A stretch of 5,068 nucleotides of DNA, from assembly GCA_016840305.1 (NCBI GenBank), contig JAEOSP010000620.1:1-5068 (forward strand), given 5' to 3'. A program made the position numbers and the translations under genes. Under the pieces are notes generated by a model that made no database searches, was not told where the DNA came from, and saw only the letters and a list, made by a program, of their open reading frames with translations. Every line of letters begins with the position of its first letter. Position 1 is the first letter of the stretch. Of the stretch, positions 1 through 4,571 are shown piece by piece. This DNA comes from Candidatus Hodarchaeota archaeon. Its GTDB lineage: Archaea > Asgardarchaeota > Heimdallarchaeia > Hodarchaeales > Hodarchaeaceae.

Positions 1-1005
1 ATTAACGGAACTATCATGGTTGAAGCAGTCGCGCCTGAGCTATCTGTTCTTTCAATGAGCATTCTCAACGGAACAGCACCCTTCTCCTATGCCCTTAAAT
101 TGAATGCAACAGATGGCTCAGGTATTATTAATATCTGGCTTTATCTTAACGAACAAGAATATGAATGTGAATATAATGAATCAGAAGATTTATGGTTCTT
201 TGATATCCTTCTTAGTGCAAATGACTACACAATTACTATTATAGCAGAAGATAGCTTTGGAATTCAAACCATACTTGACATAGGCACACTAAACGTTGAA
301 TCCGCAGAATTTTCTGTACTTTATGTAAGTGAAAATCTATTCGACGGAGAAAGCACTGATTTCACTCTTCAAGCTAGTGAAACCTTGGCCCATACTAATG
401 TAACTATCACACATAACAATAAGGTAACAATAGAAACTTTGGACGCAAATGGCCTTCTAACTGGTCAACTACAATTTTATGAACCAGGAACTTACACAGT
501 ACAGTTTAGTATCACTGATAGTCTAGGAACTCAACTCAATCATGAATATACCTTTGAGATCACTGCAAAAGCACCTATAATTGAATCAACTTATCCTAGT
601 ACCGAAATGTTAGCAACAATGTATACACCTCTAGTATTAGATCTTGAAGCTGTCATTTCAGATACTTCAGGTATAGACACTGTGATTCTTTATGTCAATG
701 ATATAGCATATCCACTAAGTAGCAACTTTGCGATCTGGTCCACCAGCATAACTATAGAAAGCGGAAATTATACACTGACCCTCGTAGCAACCGATATTTA
801 CGGTGCTGAAACCACTTATATCCTTGGAGAACTCATTGCTCAAGAAATTATTACAACTACTACTGAAGAAACACCTAAAACTCCCTCAGAACCTTCAGAA
901 AATGCTATGACCACCACTGATATAATTACTACAGTCAGTATGCTAGGGGCTACCGTAGCCACGATAGCAGGAACCGTTCTCTTGAAATGGAAAAAGAGGT
1001 TCTAA
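1..1005 (+). CDS. C-terminal part of a membrane-anchored surface protein with Ig-like modules (5' truncated)
   Basis: The frame is open from base 1, so the N-terminus lies outside the window; the ATG at 16 is probably internal. About 334 residues are visible. Counted from that ATG, there are three beta-sandwich, Ig/cadherin-like modules of 80-95 residues (roughly 15-97, 98-188 and 189-281). The first and third are clearly related: both read 'SGI..(I/V)xLY(L/V)N', then 'YT(I/L)T(I/L)(I/V)AxDxxG', then 'LG'. Many N-x-S/T sequons suggest surface glycosylation. A Thr/Glu/Pro-rich spacer (about 281-302), a hydrophobic helix (about 303-322) and the basic tail KWKKRF give a typical C-terminal anchor with the tail in the cytoplasm. 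I infer an archaeal cell-surface or S-layer-associated protein, perhaps adhesive; no catalytic motif is seen. A T-rich tract follows the stop directly. Confidence 0.8.
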   Translation: MNGTIMVEAVAPELSVLSMSILNGTAPFSYALKLNATDGSGIINIWLYLNEQEYECEYNESEDLWFFDILLSANDYTITIIAEDSFGIQTILDIGTLNVESAEFSVLYVSENLFDGESTDFTLQASETLAHTNVTITHNNKVTIETLDANGLLTGQLQFYEPGTYTVQFSITDSLGTQLNHEYTFEITAKAPIIESTYPSTEMLATMYTPLVLDLEAVISDTSGIDTVILYVNDIAYPLSSNFAIWSTSITIESGNYTLTLVATDIYGAETTYILGELIAQEIITTTTEETPKTPSEPSENAMTTTDIITTVSMLGATVATIAGTVLLKWKKRF

Positions 1006-1022
1006 TCTTTCTTTTTTTTCCT
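1006..1022 (+). terminator. T-rich tract after the surface-protein gene
   Basis: An almost pure pyrimidine run (TCTTTCTTTTTTTTCC) starts right after the TAA and fills most of the 22-base gap to the convergent gene. Archaeal RNA polymerase terminates on T-rich coding-strand tracts without needing a hairpin, and no hairpin is visible. The opposite strand reads as A-rich here, so it would not terminate the convergent gene; the nearest T run for that gene lies inside the end of the surface-protein gene (complement of 990-994). Confidence 0.55.
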
Positions 1023-1027
1023 CCAAA

Positions 1028-1825
1028 CTAAAGCTTTACGCTGTACTCCCCTTCAAGCCTTTTCTTTTTTAAACTCAAAAAATCATTATGACTTATTAGT
1101 ACCAAGTCACGATTACAAGAAGGACATGCACGTTGGATTCTCTTCCTCATATACATGTGTTTGATTTTTCGATGCCTTTTGAGACCCTCAGCATGGTTCT
1201 TTGAACATTTATAGTGGTCAAAGAGTTGAGGGTGGATTTTATATTTATCAAAGACTGCTAAAGCTTTCATTTTTCTATTGTGTTCAGTAACTTCTTTGGG
1301 GGTCTTTTTATCTTGTTTAGGTAGTGGCCCTTTTACTCCGCCTATATTTTTGTAAAATTCGATCGTTCTTTCTATTTGTTTTTCTTTTGCGAAAGGAGCG
1401 ATCCATATAGTAACGGTATTTCTTTTATTACCCACTACATCAGGACCTAACACAATTGAAGAGACTAACCCTACGCTATGAAGTTTGTAAAGAGCTCTAC
1501 GAAACCGTGCAGCATAGTTTTCGATCTCTCTTCTCGTTGTATTTTCATTTTCTATGTTTTCATCAAATACATAGTTATTTGCCAATTGAAAAGCTGAACT
1601 TGCGGGACTTCGAACAAGAGTTTCTAGAGTTTTAAAGATCCATGGGTGAGGATTACTAAACCATCCCCAATCTTCTAATATGTCACTCCATTCTTCAGGT
1701 TCTTCCATAGAACCGACTTGTTGCTTAGCTAAATCGACAATTATTCGACGCCATCTTTTGGGTATAGGAAAATCTTTGACAATATCTTTTTCAAGGTTCG
1801 ATGAATTATGCTTATTGTCGGACAA
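1028..1825 (-). CDS. Putative winged-helix DNA-binding protein with a C-terminal zinc-knuckle-like region
   Basis: The frame gives 265 residues from the TTG at 1825. I do not recognise the family. Residues about 62-144 look like a winged helix-turn-helix: helix (PWIFKTLETLV), helix (SSAFQLANNY), a long basic helix (TRREIENYAARFRRALYKL) ending in 'HSVGLVSSI', and a beta wing (NTVTIWIAP). The C-terminal third is basic and holds C207-x3-H211 and C234-P-S-C237, a possible CHCC zinc site. Start choice: the frame stays open to a TTG at 1927 (299 residues). However, on the minus strand a TATA-like CTATAAATA (1879-1887) lies inside that extension, and GGTGAT sits 6 bases before the TTG at 1825, so the shorter start is favoured. 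The gene converges on the surface-protein gene. A DNA-binding regulator, or a recombinase or replication accessory protein, is inference from the fold alone. Confidence 0.6.
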   Translation of the reverse strand: MSDNKHNSSNLEKDIVKDFPIPKRWRRIIVDLAKQQVGSMEEPEEWSDILEDWGWFSNPHPWIFKTLETLVRSPASSAFQLANNYVFDENIENENTTRREIENYAARFRRALYKLHSVGLVSSIVLGPDVVGNKRNTVTIWIAPFAKEKQIERTIEFYKNIGGVKGPLPKQDKKTPKEVTEHNRKMKALAVFDKYKIHPQLFDHYKCSKNHAEGLKRHRKIKHMYMRKRIQRACPSCNRDLVLISHNDFLSLKKKRLEGEYSVKL

Positions 1826-1878
1826 CGTTAAATCACCGAGGACAATACGATTAAGGAAATGAATATAAATCTTATTGG

Positions 1879-1887
1879 TATTTATAG
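1879..1887 (-). promoter_or_regulatory. Candidate TATA box for the winged-helix gene
   Basis: On the minus strand this reads CTATAAATA, a good match to the archaeal TATA consensus. Initiation about 25 bases downstream would fall near 1857, leaving a leader of about 30 bases before the TTG at 1825, with GGTGAT at 1832-1837 as ribosome binding site. If the gene really starts at 1927 the match is fortuitous. No clear purine-rich BRE precedes it. Confidence 0.4.
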
Positions 1888-2043
1888 ATAATAGGTAGGT
1901 CCGGCGGTTTTTAGTTATTATGGACAACGACTTAGGACCTACTCATCACCAATTTTAATAATTTTCAAAATGGTTCTACAAATTTTTCTAGAAGTTACTT
2001 TTGGGGGACAGACACCTCCCTCTTTTTAATTTCCCCCCACCCC

Positions 2044-2113
2044 CCCCATGTATCGCAACTTGCATTATATAAGTGCGTACGCGCGTATGCGCTACGTTGC
2101 AAGTTGGATGGGG
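2044..2113. repeat. Nested inverted repeat around a TACGCGCGTA core
   Basis: Three nearly concentric inverted repeats are visible. The outer arms are CCCCAT (2044-2049) and ATGGGG (2108-2113). The middle arms are CAACTTGCA (2056-2064) and TGCAAGTTG (2098-2106), a perfect 9-base match. The centre is the perfect palindrome TACGCGCGTA (2078-2087), which extends to 2072-2093 if G-T pairs are allowed. The axes agree within a few bases, so the segment could extrude as a cruciform or fold as one long RNA hairpin. The long C run on the left and G runs on the right could lengthen the stem. Confidence 0.7.
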
Positions 2114-2124
2114 AAGGGGTAGGA

Positions 2125-2139
2125 GGTATTGAAAATACC
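2125..2139. repeat. Small perfect hairpin
   Basis: GGTATT (2125-2130) and AATACC (2134-2139) form a perfect 6-base-pair stem with a GAA loop. It lies inside the GC-rich block just right of the nested palindrome and suggests that the block carries a series of stem-loops. Confidence 0.6.
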
Positions 2140-2140
2140 G

Positions 2141-2162
2141 ACTACCCCGTAGGGGGGTAAGT
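2141..2162. repeat. Third stem-loop of the GC-rich block
   Basis: TACCCC (2143-2148) pairs with GGGGTA (2154-2159) across a GTAGG loop. The stem extends to AC/GT (2141-2142 with 2161-2162) if A2160 bulges. The next G run (2164-2169) is left unpaired. Confidence 0.5.
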
Positions 2163-2263
2163 AGGGGGGACTTTAGGTGTGTCTCCCTATCTTTGAGATC
2201 CACTTCCCTGGCAAATTTTGGTTAATCATCGAATAATTCAAATTTGGATATTCAAAAATTAGG

Positions 2264-2300
2264 TTTTTTTTGATATAGGCGCTTTTCTGAACTTTAAATG
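2264..2300 (+). promoter_or_regulatory. Candidate promoter of the surface-protein operon
   Basis: Two AT-rich boxes precede the gene at 2330. One is TTGATATAGG (2270-2279), right after a run of eight T (2264-2271); initiation about 25 bases later would include the GGAGGTG site in the transcript. The other is TTTAAAT (2293-2299); initiation from it would fall near 2320-2325, giving an almost leaderless mRNA that lacks GGAGGTG. The sequence alone does not decide between them. Confidence 0.35.
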
Positions 2301-2306
2301 TAGTGT

Positions 2307-2313
2307 GGAGGTG
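2307..2313 (+). promoter_or_regulatory. Strong Shine-Dalgarno sequence with unusual spacing
   Basis: GGAGGTG matches the canonical archaeal anti-Shine-Dalgarno complement. It lies 16 bases before the only usable in-frame start (TTG, 2330), which is unusually far. It is 6 bases, the ideal spacing, before a TTG at 2320 in another frame that opens an 8-codon ORF ending at 2346. An in-frame TGA at 2321-2323 rules out an earlier start for the main gene. Confidence 0.6.
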
Positions 2314-2329
2314 GGTCTATTGAATCAAG

Positions 2330-3397
2330 TTGATCAACAAAAATAACCCGGGTGCTGTCATTGGAGCCCTTCTTCTAGTGTTGTCTATAATTTTCCCAAC
2401 AATGGGGCCACTGGAAGTTATGGCGGAATCTGAGTCCATAGACAGTGAAAAAATCAATTTAAATATTAATGAACTATTTTCTCTAGACAATACTACCTCC
2501 GTACGATATGAGCGTACATTTTCACTTTCTGAAAAAAATTCTGTCTCACTGATCCATGTTGACTGTAAGGCCTTTGAAAATACTATCAAAAGTGTTTTTG
2601 TTAATGTCAGTCTTAATGGTGTTGGGTCTTCTAAAACTTTTGAGGATTCAAGTGAGGAATATTATTCACCTTACACTTATATTATGGGTAGTACTCTTAC
2701 CCTCCGGATAGACCCTGCTACTCCACTTTATATCCTTTCTAATACTATTTCAATTGAAATTATGATTCAAACTACCTCCTATTTTGGTTCTGACACCGGA
2801 GACTTCCTAGTCCAAAATGTGATTTTTGAGACTTTTTCACCTCCTACCATTACCGCCAGCTCTGAGAATGTCTCTCTACCATTAAGTATTTCACAAGGAA
2901 CTTGGTATGTTTCTCCTATTACTATATTAAAAGAACGTAGACTTGATTCAGAGATTTTTGCGGATATTTCTGAAAAGGTTCGTCTTCGTTTTGACATTAG
3001 TCTGGATGCAACTGATATACCTCTCTCTTTAACTGGATTTACTGTTAGTACTGGTTCTAATTTCGTTGAAAGTACTGAACTTTCACTTGATCATAGTATT
3101 TATGTAGATATAAACCAAGGAGATACCATATCCTTAAGTTTTAAGTTTCGACCTTCCTCTGAATTGTCTACTGATATTATTGAACTTGGTATAAGTGTGT
3201 CAGTGACAAATATTCCGTATATTAATCCTAAAAATCCCTCAGGGACCGAACAGACATATGAGTTTGCGAACATCCCAATCTCCTCTTTAGAGCTTTTACG
3301 GATCGCAATTATAGTCGTTCCGTTAGTTATCTTCTATATACGAAAGAGCACCTCAAAACCAATTAAAAAAGAGGTTACAGCCGAAAATATCTCATGA
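2330..3397 (+). CDS. Secreted, membrane-anchored beta-rich surface protein
   Basis: The 355-residue frame starts at TTG, the first start after an in-frame TGA at 2321. The N-terminus (MINKNN, then a hydrophobic stretch GAVIGALLLVLSIIF at about 8-22, then a small-residue site near VMAES at 31-35) looks like a signal peptide. The body is Ser/Thr-rich with alternating hydrophobics typical of beta-sandwich extracellular domains and has several N-x-S/T sequons. A hydrophobic helix at about 322-337 (LLRIAIIVVPLVIFYI) followed by a basic tail (RKSTSKPIKK) anchors the C-terminus with the tail in the cytoplasm. No family is recognised and no enzymatic motif is seen. It is followed after 10 bases by a small membrane protein gene, probably co-transcribed. 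The architecture, not the sequence, resembles that of the surface protein at the left end. Confidence 0.7.
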   Translation: MINKNNPGAVIGALLLVLSIIFPTMGPLEVMAESESIDSEKINLNINELFSLDNTTSVRYERTFSLSEKNSVSLIHVDCKAFENTIKSVFVNVSLNGVGSSKTFEDSSEEYYSPYTYIMGSTLTLRIDPATPLYILSNTISIEIMIQTTSYFGSDTGDFLVQNVIFETFSPPTITASSENVSLPLSISQGTWYVSPITILKERRLDSEIFADISEKVRLRFDISLDATDIPLSLTGFTVSTGSNFVESTELSLDHSIYVDINQGDTISLSFKFRPSSELSTDIIELGISVSVTNIPYINPKNPSGTEQTYEFANIPISSLELLRIAIIVVPLVIFYIRKSTSKPIKKEVTAENIS

Positions 3398-3407
3398 GTT
3401 GATGTAA

Positions 3408-3728
3408 ATGAATATAAAAACAACCTTGCTTGCAATAAATGTATTAATAGGGTCTCTTTATGTTGGACTCCCTATATATGTCGCAGTCATTGGATTTAAT
3501 GCGATTTTCTGGGTTGGCCTTATTTATAGCCACTTAACTTCCACTGAGAATGATTTAGTAGACAAAATGTTAGCTAAGACCAAAGCATCTGCTCCTACCG
3601 CTGAGCAAATAGCTTTTGAAAGATTTCTCATTCGAAACTATGTTGAATCCAATTTTACTAGTGCTGAGCTGTCCAATCAAGAAATTCCTAGTCTAGAACA
3701 GCGTATTATTCCTCCTGTTGAGGCATAA
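3408..3728 (+). CDS. Small membrane protein of 106 residues
   Basis: The ATG at 3408 begins 10 bases after the preceding stop. The ribosome binding site is weak, so translational coupling or read-through of ribosomes from the upstream gene is likely. Residues about 5-41 are hydrophobic (for example LLAINVLIGSLYVGLPIYVA) and could form two short helices turning at GLP, or one long helix. The remaining 65 residues are polar, partly helical and probably cytoplasmic (ENDLVDKMLAKTK and EQIAFERFLIRNYVES), ending in a Pro-containing tail. The family is not recognised. Pairing with the upstream anchored surface protein suggests a partner or assembly factor for it, which is inference from context only. 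A T-rich terminator follows. Confidence 0.65.
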   Translation: MNIKTTLLAINVLIGSLYVGLPIYVAVIGFNAIFWVGLIYSHLTSTENDLVDKMLAKTKASAPTAEQIAFERFLIRNYVESNFTSAELSNQEIPSLEQRIIPPVEA

Positions 3729-3748
3729 CCTTTCTTTATTTTTTTTCC
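3729..3748 (+). terminator. T-rich terminator closing the surface-protein operon
   Basis: CCTTTCTTTATTTTTTTTCC begins directly after the stop codon, with eight consecutive T. It matches the hairpin-free archaeal terminator style seen after the gene at the left end. A new TATA box begins five bases later. Confidence 0.6.
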
Positions 3749-3752
3749 GATA

Positions 3753-3760
3753 TTTATAAG
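3753..3760 (+). promoter_or_regulatory. TATA box of the zinc-ribbon operon
   Basis: TTTATAAG is a near-consensus archaeal TATA element placed right after the upstream terminator. Initiation about 25 bases downstream would fall near 3779-3784. This implies a leaderless or very short-leader transcript and favours a start at the TTG codons 3779 or 3788 over the GTG at 3773. Confidence 0.55.
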
Positions 3761-3772
3761 CTACATGAACTG

Positions 3773-3988
3773 GTGTTTTTGATACATTTGGCAACTGTTG
3801 TCGCGATTGAACCTGGTCATTCCCCCCATAATACACAAATCCTTGAAATTTGTTCTCATTGCGACCGTCCTCTCTGTCCTCATTGTTGGAATCATGCAAA
3901 TATGATAGCAGAGGATATTGATTTATGGGAATGCTCAAATAAAGATTGTAAATTCGAATTTCATTATCATATCCTGGAGGATCAATAA
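3773..3988 (+). CDS. Small zinc-ribbon protein
   Basis: At most 71 residues from GTG 3773, which is the longest frame; the TATA box position makes TTG 3779 or 3788 more likely, giving 69 or 66 residues. Six cysteines are visible: C27-x2-C30, C35-x2-C38, and after 15 residues C54-x4-C59. The C35-C38/C54-C59 set (CPHC, then WECSNKDCKFEF) has the spacing of a zinc ribbon. It resembles both topoisomerase-type C4 fingers (Cx4C second pair) and the TFB/TFIIS class (Cx2C-x15-C). The extra CSHC may be a second half-site. His residues near the end (HYH) could also bind metal. The protein is likely to bind nucleic acid or protein. Its stop codon directly precedes the ATG of the next small gene (TAAATG), so the two are probably translated from one message. 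Confidence 0.65.
   Translation: MFLIHLATVVAIEPGHSPHNTQILEICSHCDRPLCPHCWNHANMIAEDIDLWECSNKDCKFEFHYHILEDQ
3976..3980 (+). promoter_or_regulatory. Ribosome binding site of the 45-residue gene
   Basis: GGAGG lies 8 bases before the ATG at 3989, inside the last codons of the zinc-ribbon gene. It is the best-spaced Shine-Dalgarno in the window and the main evidence that the short downstream frame is a real gene. Confidence 0.7.
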
Positions 3989-4126
3989 ATGAATGAAATA
4001 GACCGTCTTGTAGAAGATTTATTTACTCAGAATCTGAAGATCGCATATATAGTGAATCAAATCGAGAATAAATATCCTGGTAAGACACTTGGTGATCTTC
4101 TAGTAGAATCTATATTAACTCAATAG
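3989..4126 (+). CDS. Small helical protein of 45 residues
   Basis: This short frame runs from ATG 3989, immediately after the TAA of the zinc-ribbon gene, to TAG 4124-4126. It begins MNEIDRLVEDLFTQNLKIAY and ends GDLLVESILTQ. Support comes from the ideally spaced GGAGG, the direct stop-start junction and an amphipathic composition: helix, a Lys-Tyr-Pro-Gly turn at about 28-31, then a second helix. The helix-turn-helix outline could mean a DNA-binding or oligomerisation module, but 45 residues are too few to claim it. No family is recognised. The gene is followed by a hairpin-plus-T terminator, so it ends a two-gene unit with the zinc-ribbon protein. Confidence 0.6.
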   Translation: MNEIDRLVEDLFTQNLKIAYIVNQIENKYPGKTLGDLLVESILTQ

Positions 4127-4136
4127 GTTTTATTTT

Positions 4137-4174
4137 CTCTTAGACCTTTTTTGACTAAGGGTGAGGGCTTTTTT
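4137..4174 (+). terminator. Hairpin plus T-run terminator
   Basis: CTCTTAG (4137-4143) pairs with CTAAGGG (4155-4161), seven pairs including one G-T, across an 11-base loop that itself contains six T. CTTTTTT follows at 4168-4174. It ends the zinc-ribbon/45-residue gene unit. More T-rich sequence continues to about 4194. Confidence 0.5.
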
Positions 4175-4189
4175 ACGTCTTTTTCTCCA

Positions 4190-4203
4190 TTTTTCATGAA
4201 AAA
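4190..4203. repeat. 14-base perfect palindrome
   Basis: TTTTTCATGAAAAA is perfectly self-complementary. It could be a dimeric-regulator site upstream of the 75-residue gene or add to termination of the preceding unit. Its AT-rich arms make chance occurrence in this genome more likely. Confidence 0.45.
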
Positions 4204-4282
4204 GTATGCTGGTGTCTATGTTTGTATAACTAGGTCCACTCAATTAAGAAGCGATTTTTAGCGTTCTTTTGATAGAAATTAT

Positions 4283-4294
4283 CAAGTATACTTG
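4283..4294. promoter_or_regulatory. Candidate operator overlapping the ribosome binding site
   Basis: CAAGTATACTTG is a perfect 12-base palindrome whose last G is the first base of GGAGG (4294-4298). A dimeric repressor bound here would sit just before the start codon at 4313. As RNA the palindrome could partly occlude the ribosome binding site. No second copy was noticed in the window. Confidence 0.45.
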
Positions 4295-4312
4295 GAGGAA
4301 AGTTGCAAACTC

Positions 4313-4540
4313 ATGACTTTTATTAAAAAAATTACAAACCATGTAGATGTCCCGAAAATATTGCCAACTCAACTTGCCAACTTCAACCATGATGAAGATT
4401 CTGAAAACCATTTTTTGCTTAGCAAGGTTGGAATTGTCAATAATGGACAATTAAAATTCCATAAAAACCCGATAAATCAAAATATCCGACTTTCACTTGG
4501 ACAGTACACTGTAGTTCTTAAATACCTCCGAGACCATTAG
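4313..4540 (+). CDS. Hypothetical protein of 75 residues
   Basis: The ATG at 4313 follows GGAGG (4294-4298) by 14 bases. The frame is also open from a TTG at 4292, but GGAGG would then lie inside the gene, so the ATG is preferred. The protein begins MTFIKKITNHVDVPKILPTQ and continues with an Asn/His/Asp-rich stretch (ANFNHDEDSENH), then alternating hydrophobic segments (FLLSKVGIVNNGQLKFHKN and RLSLGQYTVVLKYL), suggesting a small mixed or beta-rich fold. No cysteines, signal peptide or membrane segment is present. The family is not recognised. It ends 31 bases before the TFB-like gene and is probably co-transcribed with it. Confidence 0.55.
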   Translation: MTFIKKITNHVDVPKILPTQLANFNHDEDSENHFLLSKVGIVNNGQLKFHKNPINQNIRLSLGQYTVVLKYLRDH

Positions 4541-4553
4541 ATGTTTATCTCTT

Positions 4554-4558
4554 AGGAG
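4554..4558 (+). promoter_or_regulatory. Ribosome binding site of the TFB-like gene
   Basis: AGGAG lies 13 bases before the ATG at 4572, which follows an in-frame TAA directly (TAAATG). A second weak purine stretch, CCAGG (4564-4568), is too close to help. The long spacing resembles that of the genes at 2330 and 4313. Confidence 0.45.
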
Positions 4559-4571
4559 TGTTCCCAGGTAA

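Larger units (their letters stand above)
2003..2187. mobile_element. Possible MITE-like or structured element bounded by imperfect inverted repeats
   Basis: The left edge GGGGGACAGACACC (2003-2016) is mirrored by GGTGTGTCTCCC (2176-2187). As inverted repeats the ends share GGGA and CACC(T), with a scrambled middle (CAGA against GACA). The interior of about 160 bases is much richer in G and C than the flanking AT-rich DNA and folds extensively. Short length, terminal inverted repeats, foreign composition and no coding capacity fit a miniature inverted-repeat element; as I recall, similar GGGGACAGACACC ends occur near some bacterial IS elements. CTTT occurs just outside the left end (1998-2001) and four bases beyond the right end (2191-2194), too weak to call a target duplication. 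A replication origin or structured RNA would look similar. Confidence 0.35.
1928..2329. other. Divergent intergenic region with a structured GC-rich core
   Basis: About 400 bases with no convincing gene separate the minus-strand winged-helix gene from the plus-strand surface-protein operon. The left part (1928-2002) is AT-rich and includes the palindrome TTCTAGAA (1986-1993). The middle (about 2003-2187) is GC-rich, full of C and G runs and inverted repeats, described separately. The right part (2188-2329) returns to AT-rich sequence and carries the promoter and ribosome binding site of the downstream gene. A 71-codon minus-strand frame crosses the core but looks non-coding. Confidence 0.7.
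4127..4312. other. Intergenic region upstream of the 75-residue gene
   Basis: About 185 bases without a convincing gene. It contains the terminator at 4137-4174, the 14-base perfect palindrome TTTTTCATGAAAAA (4190-4203), a weak TATA-like TTTGTATAAC (4221-4230), an imperfect stem AAGAAGC (4246-4252) with GC-G-TTCTT (4261-4268), and the palindrome CAAGTATACTTG overlapping the ribosome binding site. The concentration of symmetric sites suggests regulation of the downstream genes. Confidence 0.55.

Noticed and set aside
1680..1862. 60-codon plus-strand frame inside the winged-helix gene
   Set aside because: It is antisense to a longer frame with recognisable fold features and has no independent signals.
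2054..2100. tRNA-like or riboswitch-like fold in the palindromic region
   Set aside because: No T-loop (GTTCGA), acceptor or anticodon arrangement and no known riboswitch core is visible. Only simple inverted repeats are present.
1988..2203. 71-codon minus-strand frame across the GC-rich block
   Set aside because: The product contains a glycine run and low-complexity segments dictated by homopolymers and palindromes, and the start has no ribosome binding site. It is better explained as structured non-coding DNA.
2317..2589. 90-codon minus-strand frame opposite the start of the surface-protein gene
   Set aside because: It lies antisense to the signal peptide region of a well-supported gene, and its Ser-rich product mirrors codons of the sense strand.
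2779..2997. 72-codon minus-strand frame inside the secreted-protein gene
   Set aside because: It is fully contained antisense to a larger gene, with no ribosome binding site or recognisable motif.
3693..3938. 81-codon minus-strand frame over the zinc-ribbon gene
   Set aside because: It would overlap the T-rich terminator, the TATA box and the cysteine-motif gene on the other strand. The cysteine pattern supports the plus strand.
4244..4450. 68-codon minus-strand frame over the 75-residue gene
   Set aside because: It is antisense to a gene with GGAGG and ATG in series with its neighbours, and no motif is recognised.
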